From the NCBI GenBank assembly GCA_048213135.1, contig PS015020.1, forward strand, positions 574,055-638,054: a DNA stretch of 64,000 nucleotides, in the 5' to 3' direction. Under the pieces are notes generated by a model that saw only the letters and a list, made by a program, of their open reading frames with translations, did not search any database and was not told the origin of the DNA. The position numbers and the translations under genes are program-made. Shown piece by piece: positions 12,554-24,121 of the stretch (its first letter is position 1; each line of letters starts with the position of its first letter). This DNA is from Reclinomonas americana ATCC 50394 (lineage: Eukaryota; Jakobida; Jakobea; Jakobida).

Positions 12554-12790
12554 TTGTCGTTCGATTGCGAACACGCGGCAGGGGATCACGGACAACAGGA
12601 CATGTGGCCTTCAAGCAAGAGTGCGTGGTCCGAGTGCGTCTGTCAACATCTGAGCATTCGAATTCGCGCTGCAGACTGAAACAGCGTGCACGATCGCGAA
12701 GCCCTTCCCTTGACCCTTGGACACTTCGAATTCACCCCTCAACCCTTTATACACTAATTCGCCTTGCATCCAAAACATCTACTAGGCTGG
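12554..12790. other. Intergenic spacer with CTCAACCCTTTA motif
   Basis: Between two minus-strand genes; no coding frame stands out. It is AT-richer than its surroundings and contains two EcoRI-like GAATTC sites and the sequence CCTCAACCCTTTA near 12737, which recurs inverted in the intergenic element at about 37541. Confidence 0.5.
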
Positions 12791-15680
12791 TCAAGAACCA
12801 CTTGGAGGATCCGGAGATGGGATCCACATTGAATTCACATAGTTGATCAAGTTGACCTTCTCCGTGAGGCCGGTTGCCAGTGCGTGCACCTGCAATACAT
12901 ACCGGGGCGTCAGACACTCGCGTGCACGCGGATTACGCGATAAATTCCCTCACCATTACCAGGTCCATCTCCTCCGGTACGTCCTTCATCTGCCCTCGCG
13001 ACACAAGTATGTCGATGCCGCTCGAGGAGTTGACCTGGTGCAGATCGAACCAGTCGATGCGCAAGCGACCGAGGCGCACATGCACGCCCACCAGCACATT
13101 CATGAACTGCTGATCTTGCAACTCCGACCAGCGCTGATTCAGCTGCCCCAACGCGGCCGCGAACAGTCGCAGCGAGTACACGGTCGGTCGCGCAGTTCAT
13201 ATCCCCGTGTTGAGACTGAGCACGTGTTGGTTAGCGGCGCACACGTGGGCTGGCGTGCCCTTCTGCAATCATCGATTGCGAGTGAGACATGACGCATGCA
13301 AGAGAGAGAGAGAGAGAAAGAGATCGCGTATTGCCCCCTTCCTGCACCTGTTACTCACATAGCTAAAGTCCGACACACTGCTTGTGATGGCGTACGGCCA
13401 CGGATCACGGGTTCGCTCCGTCGTCGTCGCCTCTAGCATCAGCGTCACGTCGTGATCGAGTGTACCGAACAGGTCGGCTTGGAAGATGATGTCGGGCACA
13501 ATATCGTCGTACACCTGCGACGCCGATGTATTTGCCGCAGGTCCCACACCGGCCGCATAAACATGGCATCCACGTCGGCGTAGTACGGCTGCACGCCACA
13601 TCGCAGCAGTAGATAGCCGTACATGTAGCGCAGATTGACAACAGGCGGGTAGCCGGCAGGGTCGCGCGGTCGGTCGACGATCCTAAACACACACGAGGGC
13701 GCATGTAAACGTGTGATTCCACCCTCTCTCTCCCTTCCGCAATTCTCACCAGCCGGACTCGTCGAGCACCACTCCTGCATCCCTGTCTGAACCCACCACT
13801 CCCCTGACCGCCGCCACCGTCGCCTCGTCAGCGCACACGATCAGCGGCAGCAGCCGGTCGCCGTGCGCAGCAAAGAAGCGATTCAGCCACAGTTGGAGGA
13901 GCTCAACGTGCCGCTCTGAGTTTTCCGACGCCAGCCGGAGCGTGGTGAACACCACCAGCGGGTACAGCGAGTCGCCCGGCTGCACAGTCATGCGCGGATG
14001 TGCCAGTACAGCAGCCAGCTTCTCCAACATCACTCGACTCTCGTGCACCGCTGGTCCCTGCTGCGGGAACAACGACAGCGGAGTGGGGACGCGGAAGTTG
14101 CCAGCAACTGCAGCCGCCGCCTCCACGAGTGCCCTCTTGTCAGTGAGGACGCGCCACAACTCCATCTCCATCTCGCGACAGAAGTCGGTGGGGTAGAACT
14201 CGATGTGTGTGTTCTCTGCCGTGCGACTGTTGGCGCGCAACACGTGCGACAAGGAGTGCGCGGGGGACTCGGAGCGGTCGGGCAGCGGCGGTGGCACCAT
14301 GGTGACGCTGCGCTGTGCAAACTGCGGCCCGAGATACTCGCACGCTTGCTCGTCCATCACCAGCTCGACACCTCCTGTGGCGTCGGCACAAACGAATGCA
14401 GTGAGACTCGCAGCGCATGGCAAGACCGTTTAAAGAGAGGCAGAGGAGATCGGTTCCCATCAACTCCTGTGCTGACGACGATATCAAGAGCAGCAGCTGT
14501 GGTGTGGCGTACCTCCACTCGGCAAGAAATTGTCGATGCCGAGCGGCGGCGACTTTGTCGGCAGCAGGTGTGAGCGTCAGTGGTGTTCGCCACTGCGACG
14601 AGATCAATGACAGTGAACGCGACACCTGACGATGGTGGGTGACGTTGGTTTACGCAACAATCCAGTCGGTGGCATACTCGCAGAAAACTTTGCGTCTGTA
14701 CGTGAAACCTGCGTCGTACTGTTTGCAAAACAAGAGGGGTAAGCACACGCAACGCGTCACAAATCAAGAGAACAGAAAGTTACCCCGCTGCGCACCTTCA
14801 TCAACGCATTCCAGCTCAACTCTAGCACCTTGAGCGCCATACTGTTGTCTTGTTCTCCAACTGCCGCCAAGACTGCACACCAAGCAACTGTACATGAGTT
14901 GTCCCTGTTTGTCATCCGCAACACGAACATTCGCGCACCTGCGCCCCACAACGTTGCCGCCGAGTTCATGTCCACATGCACATCCTTCTTCTGCGGCTTT
15001 TGCACAGACACAGTCCACTTTCGCTTAGGATACAACGCAACGCGCGGCACATCCATGGAATGCACGCGATCGGCATTCTTGTCGGCAGTCGCCGGTGTCA
15101 CAGCACCGCAGCCGATGCGCCTGAGATGAATCGTCTGAGATAAGAGGCACAGTCAGTCAGTTAGTCAGTGAATGATGAGTAACGCGCGAACCTGCAGTGC
15201 AGTCAACACGCTGTGGGCGACTTGCTCAGCGAGGTCCTCATGATTAGCCGAAGGGAGAGAGAGCGCATGCATTGCCAAGGCCTCTCGCACTGTGCGATCA
15301 CAGTAGGCGTGGGGAACAGGTATGCTCTCTCTCTCTCTCACTCTCTCTCTCTCTCTCCTTCACTCACTCCCTCACACTCACTCACTCACTCACTCCCTCC
15401 ACTCACGCACTCATTGCGGACATACTCCGCCACTGGAGCACTCACCAGCTTGACCAAAGGAGTCATGCGTGTGACTGACAGTCACCACCACCTCCGTGTC
15501 AGTGCTGAGCAGTGGCACCACCACATGCTGAGCAGGCAATGTTGGATCCAACACTCGCCGCGGGCTTGCAAGTCGTGGGTCGTCCCGCGGGCCCTCAACT
15601 TCACTGTGACACACTACGAGGAGAGAGAGAAAGAAAGCAAGAAGAAGCGAGACAGCGAAAGGAGGCGGCCATCGTTGCAT
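12791..15680 (-). CDS. Secretory nucleotide-diphospho-sugar transferase (GT77-like domain)
   Basis: Begins MQRWPPPFAVSLLLAFFLSL at 15680, a signal peptide or signal anchor, so action in the Golgi is likely. Exon 1 is 15446-15680. Later exons include ALYPKRKWTVSVQK, YDAGFTYRRKVFCEYATDWI and a long exon from about 14423 (ELMDEQACEYLG-like region). The core of a nucleotide-sugar transferase fold (Pfam Nucleotid_trans) is DPAGYPPVVNLRYMYGYLLL, then QPYYADVDAMFMRPVWD, where DVD is the DxD metal and donor site. It continues with DIIFQADLFGTLDHDV and DQQFMNVLV. The last exon ends LINYVNSMWIPSPDPP, stop at 12791. The acceptor and substrate are unknown. Exon phases were checked by eye at most junctions and agree. 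Confidence 0.7.
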
Positions 15681-15686
15681 TATGTG

Positions 15687-15732
15687 ATTTTTGGCGCGCG
15701 AAATATTATGATTTTCATCGCAGCGCTGCGAT
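15687..15732 (-). promoter_or_regulatory. E2F-like site and perfect palindrome upstream of the sugar transferase
   Basis: On the minus strand TTTCGCGCGCCAAAAA (15687-15704 region) fits the E2F/DP consensus (TTTSSCGC) and lies just 5' of the start codon at 15680. Immediately further upstream 15717-15732 is the perfect palindrome ATCGCAGCGCTGCGAT. Binding is inferred only from the match. Confidence 0.35.
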
Positions 15733-15946
15733 GAATCGACAGATGTACTCAACACTACAAACACTACCTTCTATTCCGCTGCGGCTGGTTCGTATTTCGC
15801 ACGGGCAACAATTGTACATATCCAAGCAACAACACAGCTGCATGATAATCATCTTTGCTTGCGCGGAATCTCTCCCTCCTTCCAAAGACACAACAAAACA
15901 TACACTTTTTTTCAAACTGTTGCTGCCCTTGCTTCAAACCCACTCC

Positions 15947-16979
15947 TCACTCGTCCTCCAACTCCTGCAGCAACTCGTCCAGCTCAGCCGCCGCCTTGGT
16001 CGTCTGAGCGGCAGCCGTTGTGGCGTCCACTGGTGTTGCTGTTGTCGTCGCAGCCGCCGTCTGCTGCTGCTGTTGTTGTTGCTCCTGCTGCTCCTGTTGC
16101 TGTTGTTGTTGCTGCTGCTGCTGCTGCTGCTCGGCGACCGGGGCATCGACCACGGCATTGAACGGGCGACGCGCCTGGTCCATGAGCCCACGCAGACGCT
16201 CCACGACGGCCTCCACCGCACGCGCACGCAGACGCTCCCGACGACGCAGCTCCTTGATGACATTGCCCAGCAGGCGGATCTGCAGCTTGCGCACCTGACG
16301 CTCCACCTCCGCCGACTCATCATTCGACAGCTCCGCCGCAGGACCACGCGACGCACGTCGCGAACGGCGGCGACGACGACGACGGCCGCCACCAAAGCCG
16401 CTGTTCTCATCGTCCTCATCAGCGTCAAACGCAGGACGACGGCGACGCAGGCCACCACGACGACGGCGGCGGCGGCGTCCTGCAGCCGGCGGTGCAGGCG
16501 CGTCGGCGGCATTGCCCGAGCTCAGCGCGTCGCCAAAGCTGCGCAACAGCGAGTCCAACACATCGGCGTTCTTGCCAGTCGCCTCGCCGCCTGTCTCCGG
16601 GAACGCGAGCATGCTGGTGTGCTCCTCCTCGTCCTCATCAGCGTTCGCGTTCTCGTCCTCCTCCTCTTGTGAGTCCATGCCGTGTGTGTTGACAGTCAGT
16701 GCGGCGTCGGCGGCGGCCGCGGCGTCGTCCTCCACGCTCTCCACAACGTCGGCCACGGCTTGCACGAACGTCAAGTCGTTGACGTCGGCCTCGGTGAGAC
16801 CCTGTCACGCGCGCGCACACGAGTGAGCACACTGTGAGAGAGAAAGTGTGCGGGAAAGTGTGTGTCACCATTTCAGGGATGGCCTCCAGCAGCTCCGCAT
16901 GCGGTGATGACACAGCGCTCACGCAGCCGAGCACCAGCAAAAGCGCGCTGATGAGCAGAAGCAGTGTTGACCCTCTCAT
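15947..16979 (-). CDS. Secreted or ER arginine-rich, glutamine-rich protein
   Basis: Exon 1 (16869-16979) encodes MRGSTLLLLISALLLVLGCV plus SAVSS, a clear signal peptide; a 67-nt intron follows, and exon 2 (15947-16801) starts GLTEADVNDLTFVQAVADVV. The mature chain of about 300 residues has an acidic N-terminal third, then two arginine runs (GRRRRRRRGGLRRRR and GGGRRRRRRRSRRASRG), a coiled-coil-like helix (EVERQVRKLQIRLLGNVIKE), a polyQ tract and an acidic end. I do not recognise a family. An Arg-rich block in a protein with a signal peptide is unusual and would be a furin-type processing target or a polyanion binder; both are inference. Confidence 0.65.
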
Positions 16980-17250
16980 GTCTTTCTGTGTGCAAACAAG
17001 CAAAAACGCGAGATATCTGGCGGACAATCTCGGCTCGCGCCCACATTGCGATCGACTGACTGAACGGTTGGAAGTAAAGTGGGAATTGGGCAAGGCGGGG
17101 GGATGCAAGTGGCGATAGAGTTAGCGTGAGATGGTATACAGACCAACGCGCGATGTTATTTGCTTGTTGTGGTTAAAGTGGACAGTTCTCTGTCAGCGGC
17201 TCGCATTGTCATCTGTCCACACACAATCACAATCACTTGCAAACGCGACC

Positions 17251-17516
17251 ATGCAGTCGCTCGTCGCGCACAACAGCTGTTGCGTCTCCACGAATGTCTG
17301 TCTCTCTCCATGCGCTTGGCCTCCATTATCGCTTTCTCTTCTCTTCTTTCATTTTGTGTGTGCGCCATGTTGATGTGAATGTGCACCAACACACAGACTT
17401 TGCGTCGCTGGTGGATCTTGTGCCTGCGGCACTGTATGTGACGGAGATTACGGATGAGGAGAAGGCGGAGATGGCAGTTGCGTCTCGGAAGAAATAACAC
17501 ACATACACACACGCAC

Positions 17517-17558
<42 letters not shown>

Positions 17559-18171
17559 GACACACACAGAGACACACACACTACACACACTACACACTAC
17601 ACACTACACACGCTCTACTACTCTACTACTCGTACTACTTCGTACACCTACCTACCTTCTTCGTTCGTCGTCGTACGGTACCGGTACCGGAACGGGACGG
17701 NNNNNNNNNNNNNNNNNNNNNNNNNNNNNNNNNNNNNNNNNNNNNNNNNNNNNNNNNNNNNNNNNNNNNNNNNNNNNNNNNNNNNNNNNNNNNNNNNNNN
17801 NNNNNNNNNNNNNNNNNNNNNNNNNNNNNNNNNNNNNNNNNNNNNNNNNNNNNNNNNNNNNNNNNNNNNNNNNNNNNNNNNNNNNNNNNNNNNNNNNNNN
17901 NNNNNNNNNNNNNNNNNNNNNNNNNNNNNNNNNNNNNNNNNNNNNNNNNNNNNNNNNNNNNNNNNNNNNNNNNNNNNNNNNNNNNNNNNNNNNNNNNNNN
18001 NNNNNNNNNNNNNNNNNNNNNNNNNNNNNNNNNNNNNNNNNNNNNNNNNNNNNNNNNNNNNNNNNNNNNNNNNNNNNNNNNNNNNGACGTACGTACGTAC
18101 GTACGTACGTACGTACGTACGTACGTACGTACGTACGACGACGACGTACGACGACGACGAGACGAGAGACG

Positions 18172-18217
<46 letters not shown>

Positions 18218-19041
18218 AAGAAGGGAGTGTGTGTGTGTGTGTGTGTGTGCTAGAGAATGAGACTCTGCACTGCAACTCGTCTCTCACAGCAACACGCCCC
18301 ACACACAGTGAGTACTGAGTCTTCTCTCTCCCTTCATCGGAGGTGGCGACAAGCCCTTTGTCAGGCGACTCTTCCGCTCACTGAAAGCATCGTCCCTCTC
18401 CTGATACACGTACTCGTTCACTCTTTCTCCCACGCACACACATGCATCGCCTATCTTTGCGTCTGTGGGAGAGGCTGTGACAAGCCCCTCATCAGACTCT
18501 CTCTCTCTCTCTCTCTGTCTGTCTGTCTCACTCTCTCTCTCTCTCTCGCACACACAAGCACACGCACACACGTACACGGATACACTGTGAGTGGTGACTC
18601 TTCTCGCTCCCTTTCATCGTGTCTGTGAGAGAGGCTGTGACAAGTCCCTCACAGACTCTCTCTATCTGTCTCTCAATCTGTCTGTATCTGTCTGTCTCAT
18701 TCCTCTGCTTGTCTCTCTTGTGTGCACTGATTCGTCAGCGATGAGCTGGTGCAGTGAGCGTACTCCCTGTTGCCGTGTCTTGCATCTACAAGCCTATTGT
18801 CAGGCTCCCTCTTCTTCCTTTTGCTCTCTCTCTCTTCCCACTGCACTGACTGGTCAGCGATCACCGCGTCTCGCTCCCTTTCATCGAAGCCCCTCGTCAG
18901 GATTATGCGCTGTTCCGCTCACTGACTCGCCTCTTCACGCGCTTTCTCGTTCACTCTTTCTCTCCTCTGTCTCACACGTACGGAGTGGGCACTTCACTCG
19001 TCTCATTCCCGTTCATGGCGTCTGTGAGACAGTCTGGCTCT

Positions 19042-19088
<47 letters not shown>

Positions 19089-20367
19089 GTGATCAATTAT
19101 CTTCCCTCTTCTCTTTGCTGTTCTCACCCCTCTTTCCTCTTCATCGCGCGCAGCTCAACCCCGCTCTCGTCAAGCCAACGCTGGAGGCACAGCGAGAGGC
19201 ACTGATGGAGGTGGATGGCGAAGACGCAGCATCGTCATCAACTGCCGCCGCGAATGGAGGTGGCAACCATCGCGGTGGTGCGGGAAAGAGGGACATGACG
19301 GCCAAGTTTGTGTTTGAGCACTCGGACAGCGGCCGTGACGATGCGGGCGGTGATGATGAAGATGACGATGACGATGACGACGATGATGAGCAAGACGGTG
19401 GTGCGCCGGCGCATAAGAGGCGCAAGGTGGACGCCGAGGGCCCACCGGCCATGGAGAAGCAGGGGGGTGACTCGTATGCCGATTTGCGACAGCGGTTGCA
19501 CGCCAAGATCGCCGAGTTGCGAGGCGCACGAAAGGAGGCCAAGGCCGCAGGCAAGTCGACGGGCTCCGGAGCGGCGGCGGCGGCGGCGGCGGGTGGCAAG
19601 AAGGGCAAGAAGGAGGCACGGCCAGCAGCGGCATCACAACAGCAGCAGGATGGCAAGAAGGTCAACGGCAAGAAGAGCGGCGCCGAGGAGCCGGCTAATG
19701 GCAAGCACGCCAACCACAAGGCGGAGGAGGAGGACCTGTTTATGGAGTACGGTCGCATTCACTTTGACGACAAGGGCACGGAGGCGCTGAAGAAGCACAA
19801 GAAGAGGGCGACGACGGTGTCGGCATCGGGTGCACCGGTGCTGGCCACCAGCAAGGAGGCGCTGCTGAAGAAGGCTGAGAGGCACGCCGCCAAGCTGAAG
19901 GAGCTTAAGGAGCGTAGCTTGAAGGAGGGCGATGAGGTGGCGACGGCGGTGCTGGAGAAGGAGGCGTGGGACAAGGTGTGTTGATGGGAATCAGTATTGT
20001 GTGTCTCACCCGTTGCCCTCACTCTTCTCCTCCCTGGTGACAGGCCATGCTGCGCGCACAAGGCGAAAAGATTCGCGATGATCCGAGTCTCATTCGCAAG
20101 TCCATTCGTCGCGACAAGAGGAAGAAGGACAAGAGTCGGCAGGCGTGGGAGCAGCGCACCAAGAGTGTGGAGGATCAGAAGCAGTCGAGGATTGACAAGC
20201 GCACGCAGAACATTGAGGCGAGGAAGAAGGGCAAGGTACGCGAGCGTGGTTGACGTGTGTGTATGTGGTTTTGCAGCGAGGTGCTCACCCCTGTGCGGCT
20301 GCTGCAGGGTCGGCCTGGCTTTGAGGGCCGTCGCACCGAGTTCCTCAACAAGTCTGCGACACCTTAA
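17251..20367 (+). CDS. SURF6: SURF6/Rrp14-like ribosome biogenesis protein
   Basis: SURF6/Rrp14 is a nucleolar factor in pre-rRNA processing. Exon 1 (17251-17278, MQSLVAHNS) joins through donor GTTGCG to exon 2 at 17397, giving FASLVDLVPAALYVTEI, the family's N-terminal F..LL.LIP..YY motif. A large repeat-filled intron with an assembly gap follows. Exon 3 (19154-19975) has an acidic tract, a bipartite-like KRRKVD and SYADLRQRLHAKIAELRG, the SURF6 core. Exon 4 (20044-20235) reads AMLRAQGEKIRDDPSLIRKS then a very basic KRKKDKSRQAWEQRTKSVED; exon 5 (20308-20367) GRPGFEGRRTEFLNK closes with the family's pGFEG. The 3' end of exon 2 is uncertain because the frame stops at 17497; the donor is probably near 17474. 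Another exon may be hidden in the gap. Confidence 0.85.
17497..18260. repeat. Intronic microsatellites around an assembly gap
   Basis: Inside the second SURF6 intron: (CA)n, (GA)n, CTACTA, GTACC and GGTACCGG tracts, N at 17701-18085, then about 50 nt of perfect (ACGT)n, (ACG)n, (GA)n and (GT)n. Confidence 0.9.
18320..19090 (+). repeat. Degenerate intronic repeat family
   Basis: Copies of a diverged unit recur with the order CTCCCTTTCATCG, GTCTGTGAGAGAGGCTGTGA, CAAGCCCCTC, CAGACTCTCTCT. They are seen near 18329-18360, 18460-18500, 18605-18660, 18775-18815, 18875-18905 and 19005-19040. Longer alignment is visible between 18345-18430 and 18893-18980 (TTCCGCTCACTGA and CGTTCACTCTTTCTC in both). 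The block ends in (CT)n just before exon 3. Confidence 0.65.
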
Positions 20368-20522
20368 CGATACACGCACACCCCAACAGATTGTTATGAC
20401 GAATGAAACGAAATGGTTGCTCTAGGTTAATCGCGTGCGACATGCGGGGTGGGGGGAAGGTGAGATGGAGGAACTGCGGGAAGAGTGGGGGGAAGATGAG
20501 TGAGAGCAGGAAAGAAACACTC

Positions 20523-21005
20523 TCATGCTCGGCTAAGGAGGGTTGAGAATGAGAGAAAGTGGAGGGTGCAGATGGTGAGGCAGTGAACAGTAGGTGTGCT
20601 GAATACAAGGGCACGCTGGTGACAGAGAGCCGCCTGCACCTCGAGCTTGACCCTCCGCTGCGTCGAGGCCACGTTTTCTGAGCGACCCACGATGTAGCCC
20701 GTCGTGTCGCCGACACAATGACATGAGCGAACGACAATGGGACGTGCAGAGACACTGTGCACTGCGATGGGTCAGTTTACCAAGCACAGTGTTCCTCGGC
20801 GGTGTCTTCGTTGGTAGAAACCAGGTAGGCAGCGTGAGTTAGACATCCAAGCACTGTGCAAGACACACCTCCAGATGCTGGGCAGCAACAGATCTTGCAC
20901 ACCAAGCACTTGCGTCGCTGGCAGTCTCTGCACAGCTCCTTCTTCCTCTCTCTCCCCTATTCCCCCTCCCCCTTGCCGGTGTAGACACGACGTGATCTCC
21001 TTCAT
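20523..21005 (-). CDS. Small Cys-rich, probably metal-binding protein
   Basis: Four short exons join in consistent phase. The start at 21005 gives MKEITS; after an intron the frame reads KKELCRDCQRRKCLVCKICC followed by CPASG. A GTGTGT donor then leads to DTAEEHCA, and a GTAAAC donor to CVSARPIVVRSCHCVGDTTG and YIVGRSENVASTQRRVKLEV, with the stop at 20523. The protein is about 115 residues with roughly a dozen cysteines in CxxC/CCC/CxC pairs, suggesting zinc or copper binding. It is not a standard RING, LIM or PHD pattern that I recognise. The gene converges on SURF6 with 155 nt between the stops. Confidence 0.5.
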
Positions 21006-21142
21006 GAATACATAATCAAAAAACCAGTACAAAGACAATTATAGGGAAAAAGAGCAGATGTGTGGCGGCCATCTTTAAAAAAGTGAGGCGTGGTGGAAAA
21101 AAACATGGAGAAGAACATATCAAACAAGAAAAAAGAGAGAGA

Positions 21143-22715
21143 TTATCGGGCCGCCTGCAGCTTGGCAAGGCGGTCGGAATTCAACTTCATCTCTTGTTCG
21201 CTCATGCCCAAGCCCTGCACAGAAGCAAAGAAAAAACGAGTGAGCCGCACTGCAACACTGTCGACAACCAACACCACCCCCTCTCGCACGCAACATCCAA
21301 TCGCCGACGGACACCATTGACCTTGATCTGGTTCTCCAGCTCGTGGCGCAACCGCACGTTGCGCTGTCGCCGTGTTTCTGTCTTGGTCTTCTCCATCTCC
21401 ACCGACTCCTTGGCCTCGTGCTCAAAGTGCTCGCGCAACGCCATGACCTCCTCTTGTTCGCGGCGTTTCAGTCGCTCCTTCTCCTCCACCTGCTGCGCCA
21501 GTGTTCGCTTCAGCAGCTCCTTCTCGACAAAAGAACGCTCGCGGCGCTTGGCCTCGTCCTCGGCACGACGACGCTCAATCTCCTCCTGCTGTTGGCGAGC
21601 GCGTCGCTCGTCTTCCATCTCGCGCTCGCGCAGGCCCTTGGCCACCGCCTCGCCCACATGCGCCAGCTTCGATTGCCTCTCGGCCAGGCGCGCCAAGTTG
21701 CTCTGACGCGCCTTCTCCTGACGCTCCAGAATCTCGGCATACTGCTTCTGCAACTCGATCTCCAGCTGCTGCTCCTGCTCCATTTGACGCAGCTTGCGCT
21801 CCTTGATGGCCTCGTTCTCCACCAGCGTCTGGTGCATGTCGACAATCGTCTTTTGCTTCTTCCGCAGCTCCTTCTCGCGCTCCTCGCGAATCGCCGCCTG
21901 CAGCTCCGCCACCTTGGCCGCCTCCTCCGCTTGCCGCTTCAGCTCCTCCTGCTCGCGCAGCTTGTGCACACGGGTCAGCATCTCGTCACGCTGCTGCTTC
22001 TGCAGCAGCTCCGCGTCCTTGCGCTGCCGCTCGACCTCCTCCTCGCGCTTCTTCCACTCCTCCACCTGCTGATCCTCGAGCTTGGCGTACTGCACGGCGG
22101 CCTCACGCTCCCGTCGCTTCCGCTCCTCCGCCTCGCGCACCTGCCGATCGAGATCCTCCTTGACCCGTCGACGCGTCTGCGCCAGTCGCTCCTGATGCTG
22201 CGTCATCTCCGAGTGGTGCTCCCGCACATCCTTCTCCACCAACGCCGCCCACACATCACGCTGCTTGGCCAGCGGCATGTTGGTCAGCGCCAGCTCGTCC
22301 AGCGATGCCGATGCACCAGCAGCGTTGCCCGCCGACGATCCCGCACGCGATGGCGGACCGCCCAGCTCGCTGCCACCACCGCCACTGTACATCGAGCCAG
22401 CCTCAGAGCCCACTGCCGAGGGAGCAGCAGATGATGAGCGGCTGTGACCTGCGATCGGGAGGAAGAAGAAGAGGCGAACGATAAGGCGACGGATAAGGCG
22501 TTCAGGAGAGCTGGCTCTCGTTCTTCCGATCTTCAGAGTGTGCACAGAGAGAGAGAGGGAGGGAAAGAGAGGGAGGGAGAGGGAGGGAGAGAGGGAGACA
22601 GGGAGAGAGAGGGAGGGAGAGAGAGGGAGAGAGAGTGTGTGTCCGGATCGAGCTGTCTGCGTGCAGTGCAGAAGGTGTAGAACTGGCTCTCGTTCTTCCG
22701 ATCTTGTGTGTGCAC

Positions 22716-22760
<45 letters not shown>

Positions 22761-23283
22761 AGTGTGTGTGTGTGTGTTCGAGTCGAGCTGTCTCTGCGCG
22801 TTTCCGATCGCCTCTCTCTTCTTCTCTCTCACTCTCACTGTGCAGTGTGTGATAGAGAGGCGGGCACTCACCAGCAGAGGGTGCCTTTGAGGAGGACGCT
22901 CCCCCGCGCATCTCTCGCTCAATCTGCGACAACTGCTTCTCCGACACCGAGCCGGCACTCATTGCCTCGGTGACCTTGCGATTGAGCAGACGCAGGCCTT
23001 CTGTGTCCAGTGCAGGCAAGCCCGCACGTTGCCGCTTTTGGCACACGCGCAACACAAGCAACTCACGAAGCTGCAAATGAGAGAGAGAGAGAGAGAGCAG
23101 AGACATGAGAACATGAGAAAATCGGGTCAACGGCAGGCCGTTATGACATCATCCAAGTCACATTTCGTTCTCTCTCTTTCGTACCTTATCGCGTTCCTTG
23201 GAGGCGCCGGATGCACTGAGTGCGCCAGTGGAGGCTGCGGAGGGCGAGGCGGCGCCTGCTGAGGGCTTGCGACGCGGGTACAT
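21143..23283 (-). CDS. Long coiled-coil protein, likely cytoskeletal or ciliary
   Basis: Starts MYPRRKPSAGAASPSAASTG at 23283. Exon 2 reads LRELLVLRVCQKRQRAGLPA, with a helix NRKVTEAMSAGSVSEKQLSQ. After a Ser/Gly-rich linker comes an uninterrupted charged coiled coil of about 370 residues (21320-22440) rich in EER, KRR and QEK heptads, beginning LAKQRDVWAALVEKDVREHH. The last short exon ends GLGMSEQEMKLNSDRLAKLQ. The pattern resembles the trichohyalin/plectin-homology proteins common in ciliary and basal-body structures, but this is similarity of composition, so the role is inference. The intron at 22450-22870 contains a duplicated microsatellite unit. Confidence 0.72.
22511..22830 (-). repeat. 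Tandem intronic duplication with divergent microsatellite cores
   Basis: A perfect 23-nt direct repeat (starting CTGGCTCTCGTTCTTCC) at 22511-22533 and 22683-22705 opens two units of about 170 nt. Each ends in a related TCGAGCTGTCT block (22649 and 22784 regions). The core of the first is (GAGG/GA)n, that of the second (GT)n. Confidence 0.75.
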
Positions 23284-24121
23284 GACGTGGCAGTTGTACA
23301 CAGACAGAGTCACTTGACTGACTGAGAGACGGAAAGAGGAAGGGAGAAAGAGACAGAGAGCGCTCAGAGGGAAACGCGAGTGGTGCTTGTTGCTGGGTGT
23401 TGGTTGCTTGGTGTGGAGCTGTTTGCGCGCAACGCGTGCCCGACAATGTATGTGACGCCGGACAGCCGGACAATGTTCGGAATGGAGCGGTTCCAAGTGT
23501 TCGCGCCGGCAGAGAAAGAAAGGGATAGGAATATGACTGGTTGTCTGCGTTGCCGACTGCGCTTGTGAAACGATGGCGAATGACCGACTGCATTTGGCCG
23601 TGGCCATGGGACGTCGACGATCAGATCGCGATCGAGCGACAACAGGGACAACTTTACTGATCCAAACAGCAACACAGCTGCATGATGATCACCATCTTGA
23701 TTGAGCACTTGCAACTGAGACATCACGAAAAAAGAAGCGAGAAAAAGTCGAATTGACGTGCTGGCGTTCTGCAGGAGAAACCACGGCGTCACACGGATCG
23801 TGCCTTTGCGGATTGCGTGGATCGGACCACTGCCTAAGATCTTTGTCTGCTGTGGGGAGCCGATCGCAGCCTGCTTTCAAATTCGCAATCGTGCCTCACT
23901 TCTGCGACCTTTTTCTCGACTCCTGCCGGGCCTTCAGACGCTCACTTGTGCACACTCGAAACTTCTCCCACACTGTTTGTACGAACCCGTTTCCAAAAAC
24001 TCCATTGATCAAGAAATACAGGTTTCATTACAACAAAAAACGCACGCGACAACGCGGCGATTAAAACAAAGCAAACAATCAATTATTCTACAACATGTAC
24101 ATCGTACCGGCGCCTGCCACC
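23284..24121. other. Intergenic region, no gene supported
   Basis: 838 nt between two minus-strand genes. A short plus-strand frame (23448-23568, MYVTPDSRTMFGMERF) looks protein-like but has no visible partner exon. The region holds a GTTTGCGCGCAAC sequence near 23420 and a 34-nt element at 23660-23693 shared with 15822-15855. Confidence 0.5.

Noticed and set aside
17701-18085. Open frames across runs of N
   Set aside because: Undetermined bases translate as X; no information.
22511-22705. Sequencing-adapter contamination
   Set aside because: Only 11-12 bases resemble the adapter end; flanking bases differ and the match is part of a larger duplicated unit. Kept as a caution rather than a call.
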